Shown here in pieces: positions 12,221 to 20,360 of a DNA stretch of 64,000 nucleotides. A model generated the notes under the pieces. That model had not been told where the DNA came from. It was given only the letters and a program-made list of their open reading frames with translations, and did no database searches. Every line of letters starts with the position of its first letter. The first letter of the stretch is position 1. Location of the stretch: assembly GCF_029871245.1 (NCBI RefSeq), contig NZ_SSON01000080.1, forward strand, positions 310,001 to 374,000, in the 5' to 3' direction. The position numbers and the translations under genes were made by a program. Source of the DNA: Pseudomonas sp. BN102. Lineage in GTDB: Bacteria; Pseudomonadota; Gammaproteobacteria; Pseudomonadales; Pseudomonadaceae.

Positions 12221-12820
12221 GTGCCGAGAACCCTGCTGCTGATCTTGCTGCTCATTTCCCCTGCCCTGCGTGCCGGAGACCTGGAACTGCTGATCTCCCC
12301 GCCCGCCCTGGCTGAGATTCTCGGCGAGTTGCAAAGGAACCAGCACCCTCGCTTCGCCGTGGTCGACTACGGCCGCCCCTCCACGCTACCGCGCTTCTAT
12401 CTCTTCGACAGCCGCAGTCATGCTTTGCTGGGCAGCTTCCGCGTCGCCCACGGCAAAGGCTCTGACCCGGACCATGACGGCCAGGCCGACAGCTTCTCCA
12501 ACGCTTTCGGCAGCCGCGCCACCTCCCTCGGCCTCTTTCGCACCGCCCAGGTATTCGACAGCGACGAGCCCGGCCATGGCCTCTCCATGCGGCTGGCAGG
12601 CTTGTCGCTAAGCAACAGCAACGCCGAAGAGCGCGCCATCGTCGTCCACGCCAACGCCTATATGGAGGACAACTTCATCCGCCGCCACGGCGTGCCAGGC
12701 CGCAGCTATGGTTGCCTGGTCCTGGCCAGCGCCGATCGCGACAAGGTGATCGAAGCGCTGGCCGGCGGTGCCCTGATCTTCGCCATCGACCAGCGGACCC
12801 AAGCACTGGTGCGCAACTGA
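12221..12820 (+). CDS. exported murein L,D-transpeptidase catalytic-domain protein (YkuD_2 type)
   Basis: 199 residues. A signal peptide (1-18, LLLILLLISPALRA) is followed by a YkuD_2-type domain with the catalytic triad region: His143 in AIVVHANAYMED and Cys165 in GRSYGCLVLAS. The family cross-links or trims peptidoglycan in the periplasm, with the cysteine as nucleophile. The start is GTG at 12221, supported by GGAG at 12209-12212; the nearby ATG at 12207 is out of frame. It stands alone between the aceA terminator and the PhoX gene. Exact activity (transpeptidase or carboxypeptidase) is not determinable. Confidence 0.8.
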   Translation: MPRTLLLILLLISPALRAGDLELLISPPALAEILGELQRNQHPRFAVVDYGRPSTLPRFYLFDSRSHALLGSFRVAHGKGSDPDHDGQADSFSNAFGSRATSLGLFRTAQVFDSDEPGHGLSMRLAGLSLSNSNAEERAIVVHANAYMEDNFIRRHGVPGRSYGCLVLASADRDKVIEALAGGALIFAIDQRTQALVRN

Positions 12821-12869
12821 AGCATGGCGATATGCGTGCCACCTCCCTCGCAACAACATGTCCACGTCT

Positions 12870-12887
12870 TTGTCATGCTTCCGTCGC
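12870..12887 (+). promoter_or_regulatory. candidate PHO box upstream of the PhoX-type gene
   Basis: TTGTCAT, four bases, CCGTCGC: two heptamers at 11-base period, matching the PhoB half-site CTGTCAT/C at 6/7 and 5/7 positions. A weak -10 (CATTAG, 12894-12899) follows. The position 53 bases before the start codon of an alkaline-phosphatase-type gene fits a PhoB-activated promoter. Confidence 0.5.
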
Positions 12888-12939
12888 TTTCAGGCATTAG
12901 CGTCAGGGCTCCGTCGATTGGCCCGTATGGAGACCCGCC

Positions 12940-14934
12940 TTGAACCAACAAAACGACAATGCCGTGCTCTTTGGCAACGGCGACGAGTTGCCCAGTAACA
13001 CCTCCGACAACCCGCACATCAACGACCTGATCGGTGGACTCAACCGCCGCCAGTTGCTGATCGGCGGCGCCGCCATGAGCACGCTTGCCTTCCTCGGCGC
13101 AGCCATTCCCGGCGAAGCGCTGGCGGCTGATGCCGACACCAAGGGTTTCTCCTTCAAGCCCCGTATGCGCCTGCCCTTCGAGGCCATCCCCACCGGCCGC
13201 GCCGACACGATCAGCGTGCCGCCGGGCTACAAGGCCACTCCCTTCATTCCCTGGGGCACCCCCATCACCGGGCGCTACCCGGCCTTCGCCGACGACGCCA
13301 GCAACAGTGCCCAGGACCAGGCCGAACAGGTCGGCATGCACCATGACGGCATGCACTTCTTCCCCATCGACGCCCGCCGCGGTTCCGGCAAGCGCTCGGA
13401 CCATGGGCTGCTGGTGCTGAACCATGAATACATCGACGCCCCGCTGCTGCATCCCAACGGCGCGACCCTGGTGGACGGCAAACGCGTCAGCGCCGAGGAA
13501 GTACGCAAGGAAATCAACGCTCACGGCGTCTCGGTAGTAGAGATCCGCCGCAATGTAGGCGGTGAGTGGGAAGTGGTGCCGAGCCGCCGCAACCGCCGCA
13601 TCACCGCTGCGACGCACATGGAAATCAACGGCCCGGCCCGCGGCCACAAACTGCTGCAGACCCACTACAGCCCTCAAGGTACCGCCACCCGCGGCACCCA
13701 GAACAACTGCTCCAACGGCTTCACCCCCTGGGGCACCTACCTGACCTGCGAGGAGAACTGGGCCGGCTACTTCGCCACCCGCGATGCGGACCTGCCCCGC
13801 GAACTCAAGCGCTATGGCCTGCGCAACGCCAGTCGCTTCGGTTGGGAAACCCTGGGCGGCGACGAGTTCGAGCGTTTCGATGCCACCCGCAAGGCCGCCG
13901 ACGCCAAGGGTGACTACCGCAACGAACCGAACCATTTCGGCTGGATAGTCGAAATCGACCCCTTCGACCCGGATTCCACCCCGGTCAAGCACACCGCACT
14001 CGGCCGCTTCGCCCACGAAGGCCTGGTCTTCGCCCCGGTGAAACCGGGCCGTCCGGTTGTCTGCTATTCCGGCGATGACTCGCAGAACGAGTACGTCTAC
14101 AAGTACGTCAGCCGCGACAAGTACCGCCCAGGCCAGGCCAACGGCCGCCTGCTGGACGAAGGTACTCTCTACGTCGGGCGCTTCAATGCCGATGGCAGCG
14201 GTGACTGGCTGGCCCTGGACCTCAACGACAGCAACTTCCTCAAGGCCTGCCAGGCCGCCGGGGTCACCTTCGCCGACCAGGGCGAAGTGCTGATCAATAC
14301 CCGCCTGGCTGCTGACATCGTCGGCGCCACCCGTATGGACCGCCCTGAATGGGGTGCGGTGAACCCGGACAACGGCGAGGTCTACTTCACCCTCACCAAC
14401 AACACGGCGCGCACCACCGCCGATGCCGCCAACCCGCGCCCGGCCAATGCCTATGGCCACATCATCCGCTGGCGCGAGAACAGCCGCGACCACAGCGGCA
14501 GGCGCTTCGACTGGAACCTCTTCCTCCTCGCCGGTCCGGAAGGCGACAGCCGCGGCCCCAACGGCAACGCCCTGGGCGCGCAAAACATCCTCGCCAGCCC
14601 GGACGGCCTCTGGTTCGACGACGAAGGCCGCCTCTGGATCCAGACCGACATGAGCGGCAGCCAGCTGAGCGCCGGCCCGTTCGGCAACAACCAGATGCTT
14701 GTCGCTGACCCGCGCAGCGGTGAATTGAAGCGCTTCCTGGTGGGCCCGCTGGGCGCTGAGGTGACCGGCATTACGGCGACGCCGGACTTCCGCACCCTGT
14801 TCATCAATATCCAGCACCCGGGCGAAGGCTCAACCGCCACCAATCTGCTCAGCACCTGGCCGGACGGCCCGGGCAAGCGCCCGCGCTCCTCGACCGTGGT
14901 CATCACCCGTGAGGACGGCCGCAGGCTGCTCTGA
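12940..14934 (+). CDS. Tat-exported PhoX-family alkaline phosphatase (DUF839)
   Basis: 664 residues. The N-terminus carries a twin-arginine signal (NRRQLLIGGAAMSTLAFLGAA, Arg36-Arg37), so the protein is exported folded. The body is the PhoX/DUF839 beta-propeller: NNCSNGFTPWGTYLTCEENW, GRFAHEG, YSGDDSQNEYVYKYVS, TPDFRTLFINIQHPGE. PhoX enzymes bind Ca2+ and Fe3+ and release phosphate from monoesters, though not every DUF839 member has been shown to be a phosphatase. The start is TTG at 12940 with GGAG seven bases upstream; no in-frame ATG precedes the RR motif. A candidate PHO box precedes it and a terminator follows. Confidence 0.85.
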   Translation: MNQQNDNAVLFGNGDELPSNTSDNPHINDLIGGLNRRQLLIGGAAMSTLAFLGAAIPGEALAADADTKGFSFKPRMRLPFEAIPTGRADTISVPPGYKATPFIPWGTPITGRYPAFADDASNSAQDQAEQVGMHHDGMHFFPIDARRGSGKRSDHGLLVLNHEYIDAPLLHPNGATLVDGKRVSAEEVRKEINAHGVSVVEIRRNVGGEWEVVPSRRNRRITAATHMEINGPARGHKLLQTHYSPQGTATRGTQNNCSNGFTPWGTYLTCEENWAGYFATRDADLPRELKRYGLRNASRFGWETLGGDEFERFDATRKAADAKGDYRNEPNHFGWIVEIDPFDPDSTPVKHTALGRFAHEGLVFAPVKPGRPVVCYSGDDSQNEYVYKYVSRDKYRPGQANGRLLDEGTLYVGRFNADGSGDWLALDLNDSNFLKACQAAGVTFADQGEVLINTRLAADIVGATRMDRPEWGAVNPDNGEVYFTLTNNTARTTADAANPRPANAYGHIIRWRENSRDHSGRRFDWNLFLLAGPEGDSRGPNGNALGAQNILASPDGLWFDDEGRLWIQTDMSGSQLSAGPFGNNQMLVADPRSGELKRFLVGPLGAEVTGITATPDFRTLFINIQHPGEGSTATNLLSTWPDGPGKRPRSSTVVITREDGRRLL

Positions 14935-14952
14935 ATCCCCCTCGAAGCTCTT

Positions 14953-14980
14953 GGCCGACCAACGATGGTCGGCCTTTTTT
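14953..14980 (+). terminator. rho-independent terminator after the PhoX-type gene
   Basis: GGCCGACCA, loop ACGA, TGGTCGGCC, then TTTTTT; 18 bases past the stop codon. Confidence 0.93.
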
Positions 14981-15143
14981 CTTCACCCAGGAAAAGCACT
15001 AAGTACTAAAAACAGATGGATTTGTCGCAAATATGAAAGGACTCACGGAACAACTAAGGAGGACCGGAAGCATATTTGTTTAGGCAGTTTCTTAGTTCCA
15101 GCGGACAAATTCCGTGTAGTGACTAATTAACCACCAATCAAAT

Positions 15144-15162
15144 GCTAATGACTATCATTCCT
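15144..15162. promoter_or_regulatory. Fur-box-like palindrome upstream of nuoA
   Basis: GCTAATGACTATCATTCCT matches the 19-base Fur consensus GATAATGATAATCATTATC at 14 positions and contains the perfect dyad AATGA-3-TCATT. It lies about 140 bases upstream of the proposed nuo -35. Direct iron control of complex I, or of an unannotated transcript starting here, is possible. Confidence 0.5.
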
Positions 15163-15285
15163 TACCATGGCGAACCCCTGCTGCGACATAAGGCCGCAAT
15201 CCGACCAAGGCCTAACAAAACGCTGAAAGCCGTGCCATTCGTGGCTTACAAGGGAGATGCAGGCGCGAAATCCGGCTGCGCGGGC

Positions 15286-15307
15286 AAATTTTTGGCCTGA
15301 AAAATTT
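15286..15307. repeat. A/T inverted repeat at the nuo promoter
   Basis: AAATTTTT (15286-15293), six bases, AAAAATTT (15300-15307): perfect 8-bp arms ending at the proposed -35. It may be an operator or an intrinsically bent segment. Confidence 0.5.
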
Positions 15308-15334
15308 ACTTGCACACCCGCTCGGGCATAAAAT
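15305..15334 (+). promoter_or_regulatory. candidate nuo operon promoter
   Basis: TTTACT (15305-15310), an 18-base spacer, TAAAAT (15329-15334; 5/6 to consensus). It is 92 bases upstream of the nuoA ATG. The only well-placed promoter seen before the operon. Confidence 0.5.
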
Positions 15335-15425
15335 TGTTGGAATCGATTGCCAGGGCATCATTTGAGCCCGGCATTAAACCTTTTAACGCAAGTGAACGCC
15401 GTTCCTTGTCTTAAGGAGTTCCGGC

Positions 15426-15839
15426 ATGTCGGAAGCTGCTGCCATCATGTCCCACAACTGGGGTTTCGCCATTTTCCTGCTGGGCGTCGTCGGCCTCTGC
15501 GCTTTCATGATCGGGGTCTCGAGCCTGCTGGGCAGCAAGGCCATCGGTCGCAGCAAGAACGACCCCTTCGAATCCGGCATGCTCCCCACCGGCACCGCCC
15601 GCCTCCGCCTCTCCGCAAAATTCTATCTGGTCGCGATGCTCTTCGTGATCTTCGACGTCGAAGCCCTCTTTCTCTTCGCTTGGTCCGTCTCCGTCCGCGA
15701 AAGCGGCTGGGCCGGTTTCATCGAAGCAACCATTTTCATAGCAATTCTGTTGGCAGGTCTTGTCTACCTTTGGCGCATCGGGGCGCTCGATTGGGCTCCC
15801 GAAGGTCGTCGCAAGCGGCAGGCGAAGCTAAAACAATGA
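15426..15839 (+). CDS. nuoA: NADH-quinone oxidoreductase subunit A
   Basis: Membrane-arm subunit at the hinge with the quinone site of respiratory complex I. 137 residues with three transmembrane helices (about 13-36, 65-88, 95-118). The conserved loop [13 protein letters not shown] lies between helices one and two, and the [11 protein letters not shown] motif in helix two. TAAGGAG precedes the ATG. First gene of the complete nuoA-N operon. Confidence 0.96.
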   Translation: MSEAAAIMSHNWGFAIFLLGVVGLCAFMIGVSSLLGSKAIGRSKNDPFESGMLPTGTARLRLSAKFYLVAMLFVIFDVEALFLFAWSVSVRESGWAGFIEATIFIAILLAGLVYLWRIGALDWAPEGRRKRQAKLKQ

Positions 15840-15849
15840 GGCTTTGGCA

Positions 15850-16527
15850 ATGCAATACAAACTTACTCGGATCGATCCGGATGCGACTTACGAGCAGTAT
15901 CCGATCGGCGAACGGGAGACCGTTTCCGACCCGCTGCTAGAAGATCAGGTGCACAAGAACATCTTCCTGGGCAAGCTCGAGGATGTTCTCAACGGCGCAG
16001 TCAACTGGGGTCGCAAGAACTCCCTGTGGCCGTACAACTTCGGCCTCTCCTGCTGCTACGTGGAGATGACCACCGCCTTCACCGCACCGCACGATATCGC
16101 GCGCTTCGGTGCGGAGGTCATTCGTGCATCACCGCGCCAGGCGGACTTCATGGTCATTGCCGGCACCTGCTTCATCAAGATGGCACCGGTCATCCAGCGC
16201 CTCTATGAGCAGATGCTGGAGCCCAAGTGGGTGATCTCCATGGGTTCGTGCGCGAACTCCGGCGGCATGTACGACATTTACTCGGTCGTTCAGGGCGTGG
16301 ACAAGTTCCTCCCCGTGGACGTCTACATTCCCGGTTGCCCGCCCCGCCCCGAGGCGTTCCTGCAGGGCCTGATGCTGCTGCAGGAATCCATCGGCCAGGA
16401 GCGCCGCCCGCTATCCTGGGTCGTGGGGGACCAAGGCATCTACCGTGCCGACATGCCCTCCGAGCGGGAAAAGCGCCGCGAACAGCGTATTCAGGTTACC
16501 AACCTGCGCAGCCCCGACGAAGTCTGA
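15850..16527 (+). CDS. nuoB: NADH-quinone oxidoreductase subunit B (N2 cluster)
   Basis: Carries the terminal 4Fe-4S cluster N2 that hands electrons to quinone. 225 residues. N2 ligands are the adjacent Cys68-Cys69 (GLSCCYVE), Cys134 (GSCANSGG) and Cys163 (PGCPPRPE). The ATG at 15850 is preferred: GAGG at 15838-15841 is 8 bases away, while the TTG at 15844 would leave only 2 bases. It starts 10 bases after nuoA. Confidence 0.96.
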   Translation: MQYKLTRIDPDATYEQYPIGERETVSDPLLEDQVHKNIFLGKLEDVLNGAVNWGRKNSLWPYNFGLSCCYVEMTTAFTAPHDIARFGAEVIRASPRQADFMVIAGTCFIKMAPVIQRLYEQMLEPKWVISMGSCANSGGMYDIYSVVQGVDKFLPVDVYIPGCPPRPEAFLQGLMLLQESIGQERRPLSWVVGDQGIYRADMPSEREKRREQRIQVTNLRSPDEV

Positions 16528-16589
16528 GCCTGTTCTTCCCCGGAAGACCCCAGGCTCATTCTTTACGTTGACGAATAGCGACCGAGACT

Positions 16590-18371
16590 ATGACTGCAGA
16601 CACCGTTCTGTCCATTCCGCCTTACAAGGCAGACGACCAAGACGTCGTCGTAGAACTGAATTCCCGCTTCGGCGCCGAAAGCTTCACCCTTCAGTCGACC
16701 CGCACCGGCATGCCGGTGATCTGGGTCGGCCGCGACAAGCTGATCGACGTCCTGAAATTCCTGCGCAACCTGCCGCGCCCCTACGTCATGCTGTACGACC
16801 TGCATGGCGTCGACGAGCGCCTGCGCACTCAGCGCCGTGGCCTGCCGGCCGGCGATTTCACGGTGTTCTACCACCTGATGTCGCTGGAGCGTAATAGTGA
16901 CGTAATGATCAAGGTGGCCTTGTCCGAGGGCGACCTCAACCTGCCGACCGTCACCGGTATCTGGCCGAACGCCAACTGGTACGAGCGGGAAGTCTGGGAC
17001 ATGTACGGCATCACCTTCGCCGGTCATCCGCACCTGTCGCGGATCATGATGCCCAACACCTGGGAAGGTCACCCGCTGCGCAAGGACTACCCGGCGCGCG
17101 CCACCGAATTCGATCCCTTCAGCCTGACCCAGGCCAAGCACCAGCTTGAAGAGGAGGCCGCGCGCTTCCGTCCGGAAGACTGGGGCATGAAACGCCACGG
17201 CGAGAACGAGGACTACATGTTCCTCAACCTCGGCCCGAACCACCCCTCCGCCCACGGTGCCTTCCGCATCATCCTGCAACTGGACGGCGAAGAGATCGTC
17301 GACTGCGTGCCGGAAGTCGGTTACCACCACCGCGGCGCCGAGAAGATGGCCGAGCGTCAGTCCTGGCACAGCTTCATTCCCTACACCGACCGTATCGATT
17401 ACCTCGGCGGGGTGATGAACAACCTGCCCTACGTCCTCGCGGTCGAGAAGCTCGCCGGCATCAAGGTGCCGCAGCGCGTCGACTTCATCCGCGTGATGAT
17501 GGCCGAGTTCTTCCGTATCACCAGCCACCTGCTGTTCCTGGGCACCTACATCCAGGACGTGGGCGCCATGACCCCGGTGTTCTTCACCTTTACTGACCGC
17601 CAGCGCGCCTACAAGGTGATCGAAGCCGTCACCGGCTTCCGCCTGCACCCGGCCTGGTACCGCATCGGCGGCGTCGCCCACGACCTGCCGCGCGGCTGGG
17701 ACGGCCTGGTGAAAGAGTTCGTCGAATGGCTACCCAAGCGCCTCGACGAGTATGAAAAGGCCGCACTGAAGAACAGCATCCTGCGTGGCCGTACCGTCGG
17801 CGTCGCCCAGTACAACACCAAGGAAGCCCTCGAGTGGGGCGTCACCGGTGCTGGCCTGCGTTCCACCGGCTGCGACTTCGACCTGCGCAAGGCTCGCCCC
17901 TACTCCGGCTACGAGAACTTCGAGTTCGAAGTACCGCTGGCCCACAACGGCGACGCCTACGACCGCTGCATGGTCCGCGTTGAAGAGATGCGCCAGAGCA
18001 TCCGCATCATCGACCAGTGCCTGAAGAACATGCCGGAAGGCCCGTACAAGGCGGACCACCCGTTGACCACGCCGCCGCCGAAAGAGCGCACGCTGCAGCA
18101 CATCGAGACCCTGATCACCCACTTCCTGCAGGTTTCCTGGGGCCCGGTCATGCCGGCCAACGAAGCCTTCCAGATGATCGAGGCGACCAAGGGCATCAAC
18201 AGCTACTACCTCACCAGCGACGGCAGCACCATGAGCTACCGCACCCGGATTCGGACGCCCAGCTTCCCCCACCTGCAGCAGATCCCTTCGGTGATCCGCG
18301 GCAGCATGGTGGCAGACCTGATCGCCTACCTGGGCAGTATCGACTTCGTAATGGCTGACGTGGACCGCTGA
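16590..18371 (+). CDS. nuoC: NADH-quinone oxidoreductase, fused subunits C and D
   Basis: 593 residues. Residues about 1-190 are the 30 kDa NuoC domain ([29 protein letters not shown]) and 210-593 the 49 kDa NuoD domain ([46 protein letters not shown]). NuoD forms the quinone cavity with NuoB. The fusion, also called NuoCD, is normal for Pseudomonas and E. coli. The NuoD C-terminus is complete ([23 protein letters not shown]). Confidence 0.96.
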   Translation: MTADTVLSIPPYKADDQDVVVELNSRFGAESFTLQSTRTGMPVIWVGRDKLIDVLKFLRNLPRPYVMLYDLHGVDERLRTQRRGLPAGDFTVFYHLMSLERNSDVMIKVALSEGDLNLPTVTGIWPNANWYEREVWDMYGITFAGHPHLSRIMMPNTWEGHPLRKDYPARATEFDPFSLTQAKHQLEEEAARFRPEDWGMKRHGENEDYMFLNLGPNHPSAHGAFRIILQLDGEEIVDCVPEVGYHHRGAEKMAERQSWHSFIPYTDRIDYLGGVMNNLPYVLAVEKLAGIKVPQRVDFIRVMMAEFFRITSHLLFLGTYIQDVGAMTPVFFTFTDRQRAYKVIEAVTGFRLHPAWYRIGGVAHDLPRGWDGLVKEFVEWLPKRLDEYEKAALKNSILRGRTVGVAQYNTKEALEWGVTGAGLRSTGCDFDLRKARPYSGYENFEFEVPLAHNGDAYDRCMVRVEEMRQSIRIIDQCLKNMPEGPYKADHPLTTPPPKERTLQHIETLITHFLQVSWGPVMPANEAFQMIEATKGINSYYLTSDGSTMSYRTRIRTPSFPHLQQIPSVIRGSMVADLIAYLGSIDFVMADVDR

Positions 18372-18372
18372 T

Positions 18373-18867
18373 ATGAGCACCCTTATCCAGACCGACCGTT
18401 TCGCCCTCAGCGAAACCGAGCGCTCGGCCATCGAGCACGAAATGCATCACTACGAGGACCCGCGCGCGGCGTCCATCGAGGCCCTGAAGATCGTCCAGAA
18501 GGAACGCGGCTGGGTGCCTGACGGCGCCGCCGATGCCATCGGCGCGATCCTCGGCATCCCCGCCAGCGACGTCGAAGGCGTGGCCACCTTCTATAGCCAG
18601 ATCTTCCGCCAGCCGGTTGGCCGCCACGTGATCCGTGTGTGCGACAGCATGACCTGCTACGTCGGCGGCCATGAGTCCGTCGTCGCCGAAATGCAGAAGC
18701 AGCTCGGCATCGGCCTCGGCCAGACCACCACCGACAACCGCTTCACCCTGCTGCCGGTCTGCTGCCTGGGCAACTGCGACAAGGCGCCGGCCGTGATGAT
18801 CGACGACGACACCTTCGGCGACGTCCAGCCTGACGGCGTTGCCCAGCTGCTGGAGGCCTATCAATGA
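18373..18867 (+). CDS. nuoE: NADH-quinone oxidoreductase subunit E (N1a cluster)
   Basis: 164 residues, thioredoxin-like 24 kDa subunit of the NADH-dehydrogenase module. The four 2Fe-2S ligands appear as C-x4-C in [10 protein letters not shown] and C-x3-C in [10 protein letters not shown]. It starts one base after the nuoCD stop and its stop overlaps nuoF by four bases. Confidence 0.95.
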   Translation: MSTLIQTDRFALSETERSAIEHEMHHYEDPRAASIEALKIVQKERGWVPDGAADAIGAILGIPASDVEGVATFYSQIFRQPVGRHVIRVCDSMTCYVGGHESVVAEMQKQLGIGLGQTTTDNRFTLLPVCCLGNCDKAPAVMIDDDTFGDVQPDGVAQLLEAYQ

Positions 18868-20210
18868 AGACCCTCACCTCCATCGGCCCGGCCAACCGCA
18901 TCGCCCGCAGCGAAGAGACCCATCCGCTGACCTGGCGCCTGCGCGAAGACGCGCAGCCGGTCTGGCTCGACGAGTACCAGCAGAAGAACGGCTATGCCGC
19001 CGCACGCAAGGCCCTGACTGAAATGGCCCAGGCCGAGATCGTGCAGCAGGTCAAGGACTCCGGCCTCAAAGGCCGCGGCGGTGCAGGCTTCCCCACCGGT
19101 GTGAAGTGGGGCCTGATGCCGGCCGACGAATCCATGAACATCCGCTACCTGCTGTGCAACGCGGACGAAATGGAACCCAACACCTGGAAGGACCGCATGC
19201 TGATGGAACAGCTGCCCCACCTGCTCGTGGAAGGCATGCTGATCAGCGCCCGCGCCCTCAAGGCCTATCGTGGTTACATCTTCCTGCGCGGCGAATATGT
19301 CGACGCGGCGAACATCCTCAACCGCGCCATCGAGGAAGCCAAGGCCGCCGGCCTGCTGGGCAAGAACATCCTCGGCAGCGGTTTCGACTTCGAGCTCTTC
19401 GTCCACACCGGCGCAGGCCGCTACATCTGTGGTGAAGAGACCGCACTGATCAACTCCCTGGAAGGCCGCCGCGCCAACCCGCGCTCCAAGCCGCCCTTCC
19501 CCGCCGCCGTCGGCGTCTGGGGCAAGCCCACCTGCGTCAACAACGTCGAGACCCTGTGCAACGTGCCGGCGATCGTCGCCAACGGCGTGGACTGGTACAA
19601 GGCCCTCGCCCGCCCGGGCAGCGAAGACATGGGCACCAAGCTCATGGGCTTCTCTGGCAAGGTGAAGAACCCCGGCCTCTGGGAACTGCCCTTCGGCGTT
19701 CCGGCTCGCGAGCTGTTCGAGGACTACGCTGGTGGGATGCGTGATGGCTTCAAGCTGAAAGCCTGGCAGCCAGGCGGCGCTGGTACCGGCTTCCTGCTCC
19801 CGGAACACCTGGACGCGCCGATGTACGCCGCCGGCATCGCCAAGGTGGGCACCCGTATGGGTACCGGCCTCGCACTGGCCGTGGACGACAGCATCAACAT
19901 GGTCTCCCTGCTGCGCAACATGGAAGAGTTCTTCGCCCGTGAGTCCTGCGGCTGGTGCACGCCCTGCCGCGACGGCCTGCCCTGGAGCGTGAAGCTCCTG
20001 CGCGCCCTGGAGCGCGGCGAAGGCCAGGCGGGTGACCTGGAGACCCTGGAGCAGCTCGTCAGCTTCCTCGGCCCGGGCAAGACCTTCTGCGCCCACGCAC
20101 CGGGCGCCGTCGAGCCGCTGGGCAGTGCGATGAAGTATTTCCGTCCGGAGTTCGAAGCAGGCATCGCCCGCGAGATCCCGGCAGCGCGACCGATCCCCGT
20201 CGGCGCCTAA
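18864..20210 (+). CDS. nuoF: NADH-quinone oxidoreductase subunit F (NADH, FMN, N3)
   Basis: Electron entry point of complex I. 448 residues. The NADH/FMN region [16 protein letters not shown] starts near residue 65, the second glycine-rich stretch [21 protein letters not shown] near 180, and the N3 4Fe-4S ligands [12 protein letters not shown] near 353 plus the later cysteine in FCAHAPGAV. Start overlaps nuoE (ATGA). Unlike most junctions in the operon, 150 bases containing a large hairpin separate it from nuoG. Confidence 0.96.
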   Translation: MKTLTSIGPANRIARSEETHPLTWRLREDAQPVWLDEYQQKNGYAAARKALTEMAQAEIVQQVKDSGLKGRGGAGFPTGVKWGLMPADESMNIRYLLCNADEMEPNTWKDRMLMEQLPHLLVEGMLISARALKAYRGYIFLRGEYVDAANILNRAIEEAKAAGLLGKNILGSGFDFELFVHTGAGRYICGEETALINSLEGRRANPRSKPPFPAAVGVWGKPTCVNNVETLCNVPAIVANGVDWYKALARPGSEDMGTKLMGFSGKVKNPGLWELPFGVPARELFEDYAGGMRDGFKLKAWQPGGAGTGFLLPEHLDAPMYAAGIAKVGTRMGTGLALAVDDSINMVSLLRNMEEFFARESCGWCTPCRDGLPWSVKLLRALERGEGQAGDLETLEQLVSFLGPGKTFCAHAPGAVEPLGSAMKYFRPEFEAGIAREIPAARPIPVGA

Positions 20211-20262
20211 GAGCGTGTTCACGATCCCGCGAGCCGACGCGCAGCAGATCGTGAACAGGCTC
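20211..20262. repeat. long imperfect inverted repeat between nuoF and nuoG
   Basis: Arms GAGCGTGTTCACGATC (20211-20226) and GATCGTGAACAGGCTC (20247-20262) pair over 16 bp with one mismatch around a 20-base GC-rich loop. It begins directly after the nuoF stop codon. No T-run follows, so it is not a simple terminator. It resembles a dispersed intergenic repeat or the remnant of a small element; no second copy was seen in this window. Confidence 0.75.
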
Positions 20263-20360
20263 CAAGAAGAATTCGCGCAGCGGCGGCCGTAACCCGGCCC
20301 CGCGCGCATGCTGATTCCATTAGCCAAAGCCCGGTCACACGGGCAGATGAAGACTGAACC

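Larger units (their letters stand above)
14981..15425. other. nuo operon upstream region
   Basis: A 445-base AT-richer region after the terminator. It holds a Fur-like dyad (15144-15162), an A/T inverted repeat (15286-15307) and a candidate promoter (15305-15334). An open frame of 73 codons from 14909 runs through the terminator and shows no coding character. Confidence 0.6.

Noticed and set aside
14909-15130. 73-codon frame running out of the PhoX-type gene
   Set aside because: It passes through a strong terminator and has no ribosome site or family resemblance.
15131-15143. ANR-like half-site near the Fur-like box
   Set aside because: Only the right half (ATCAA) fits; the left half is too poor to support a site.
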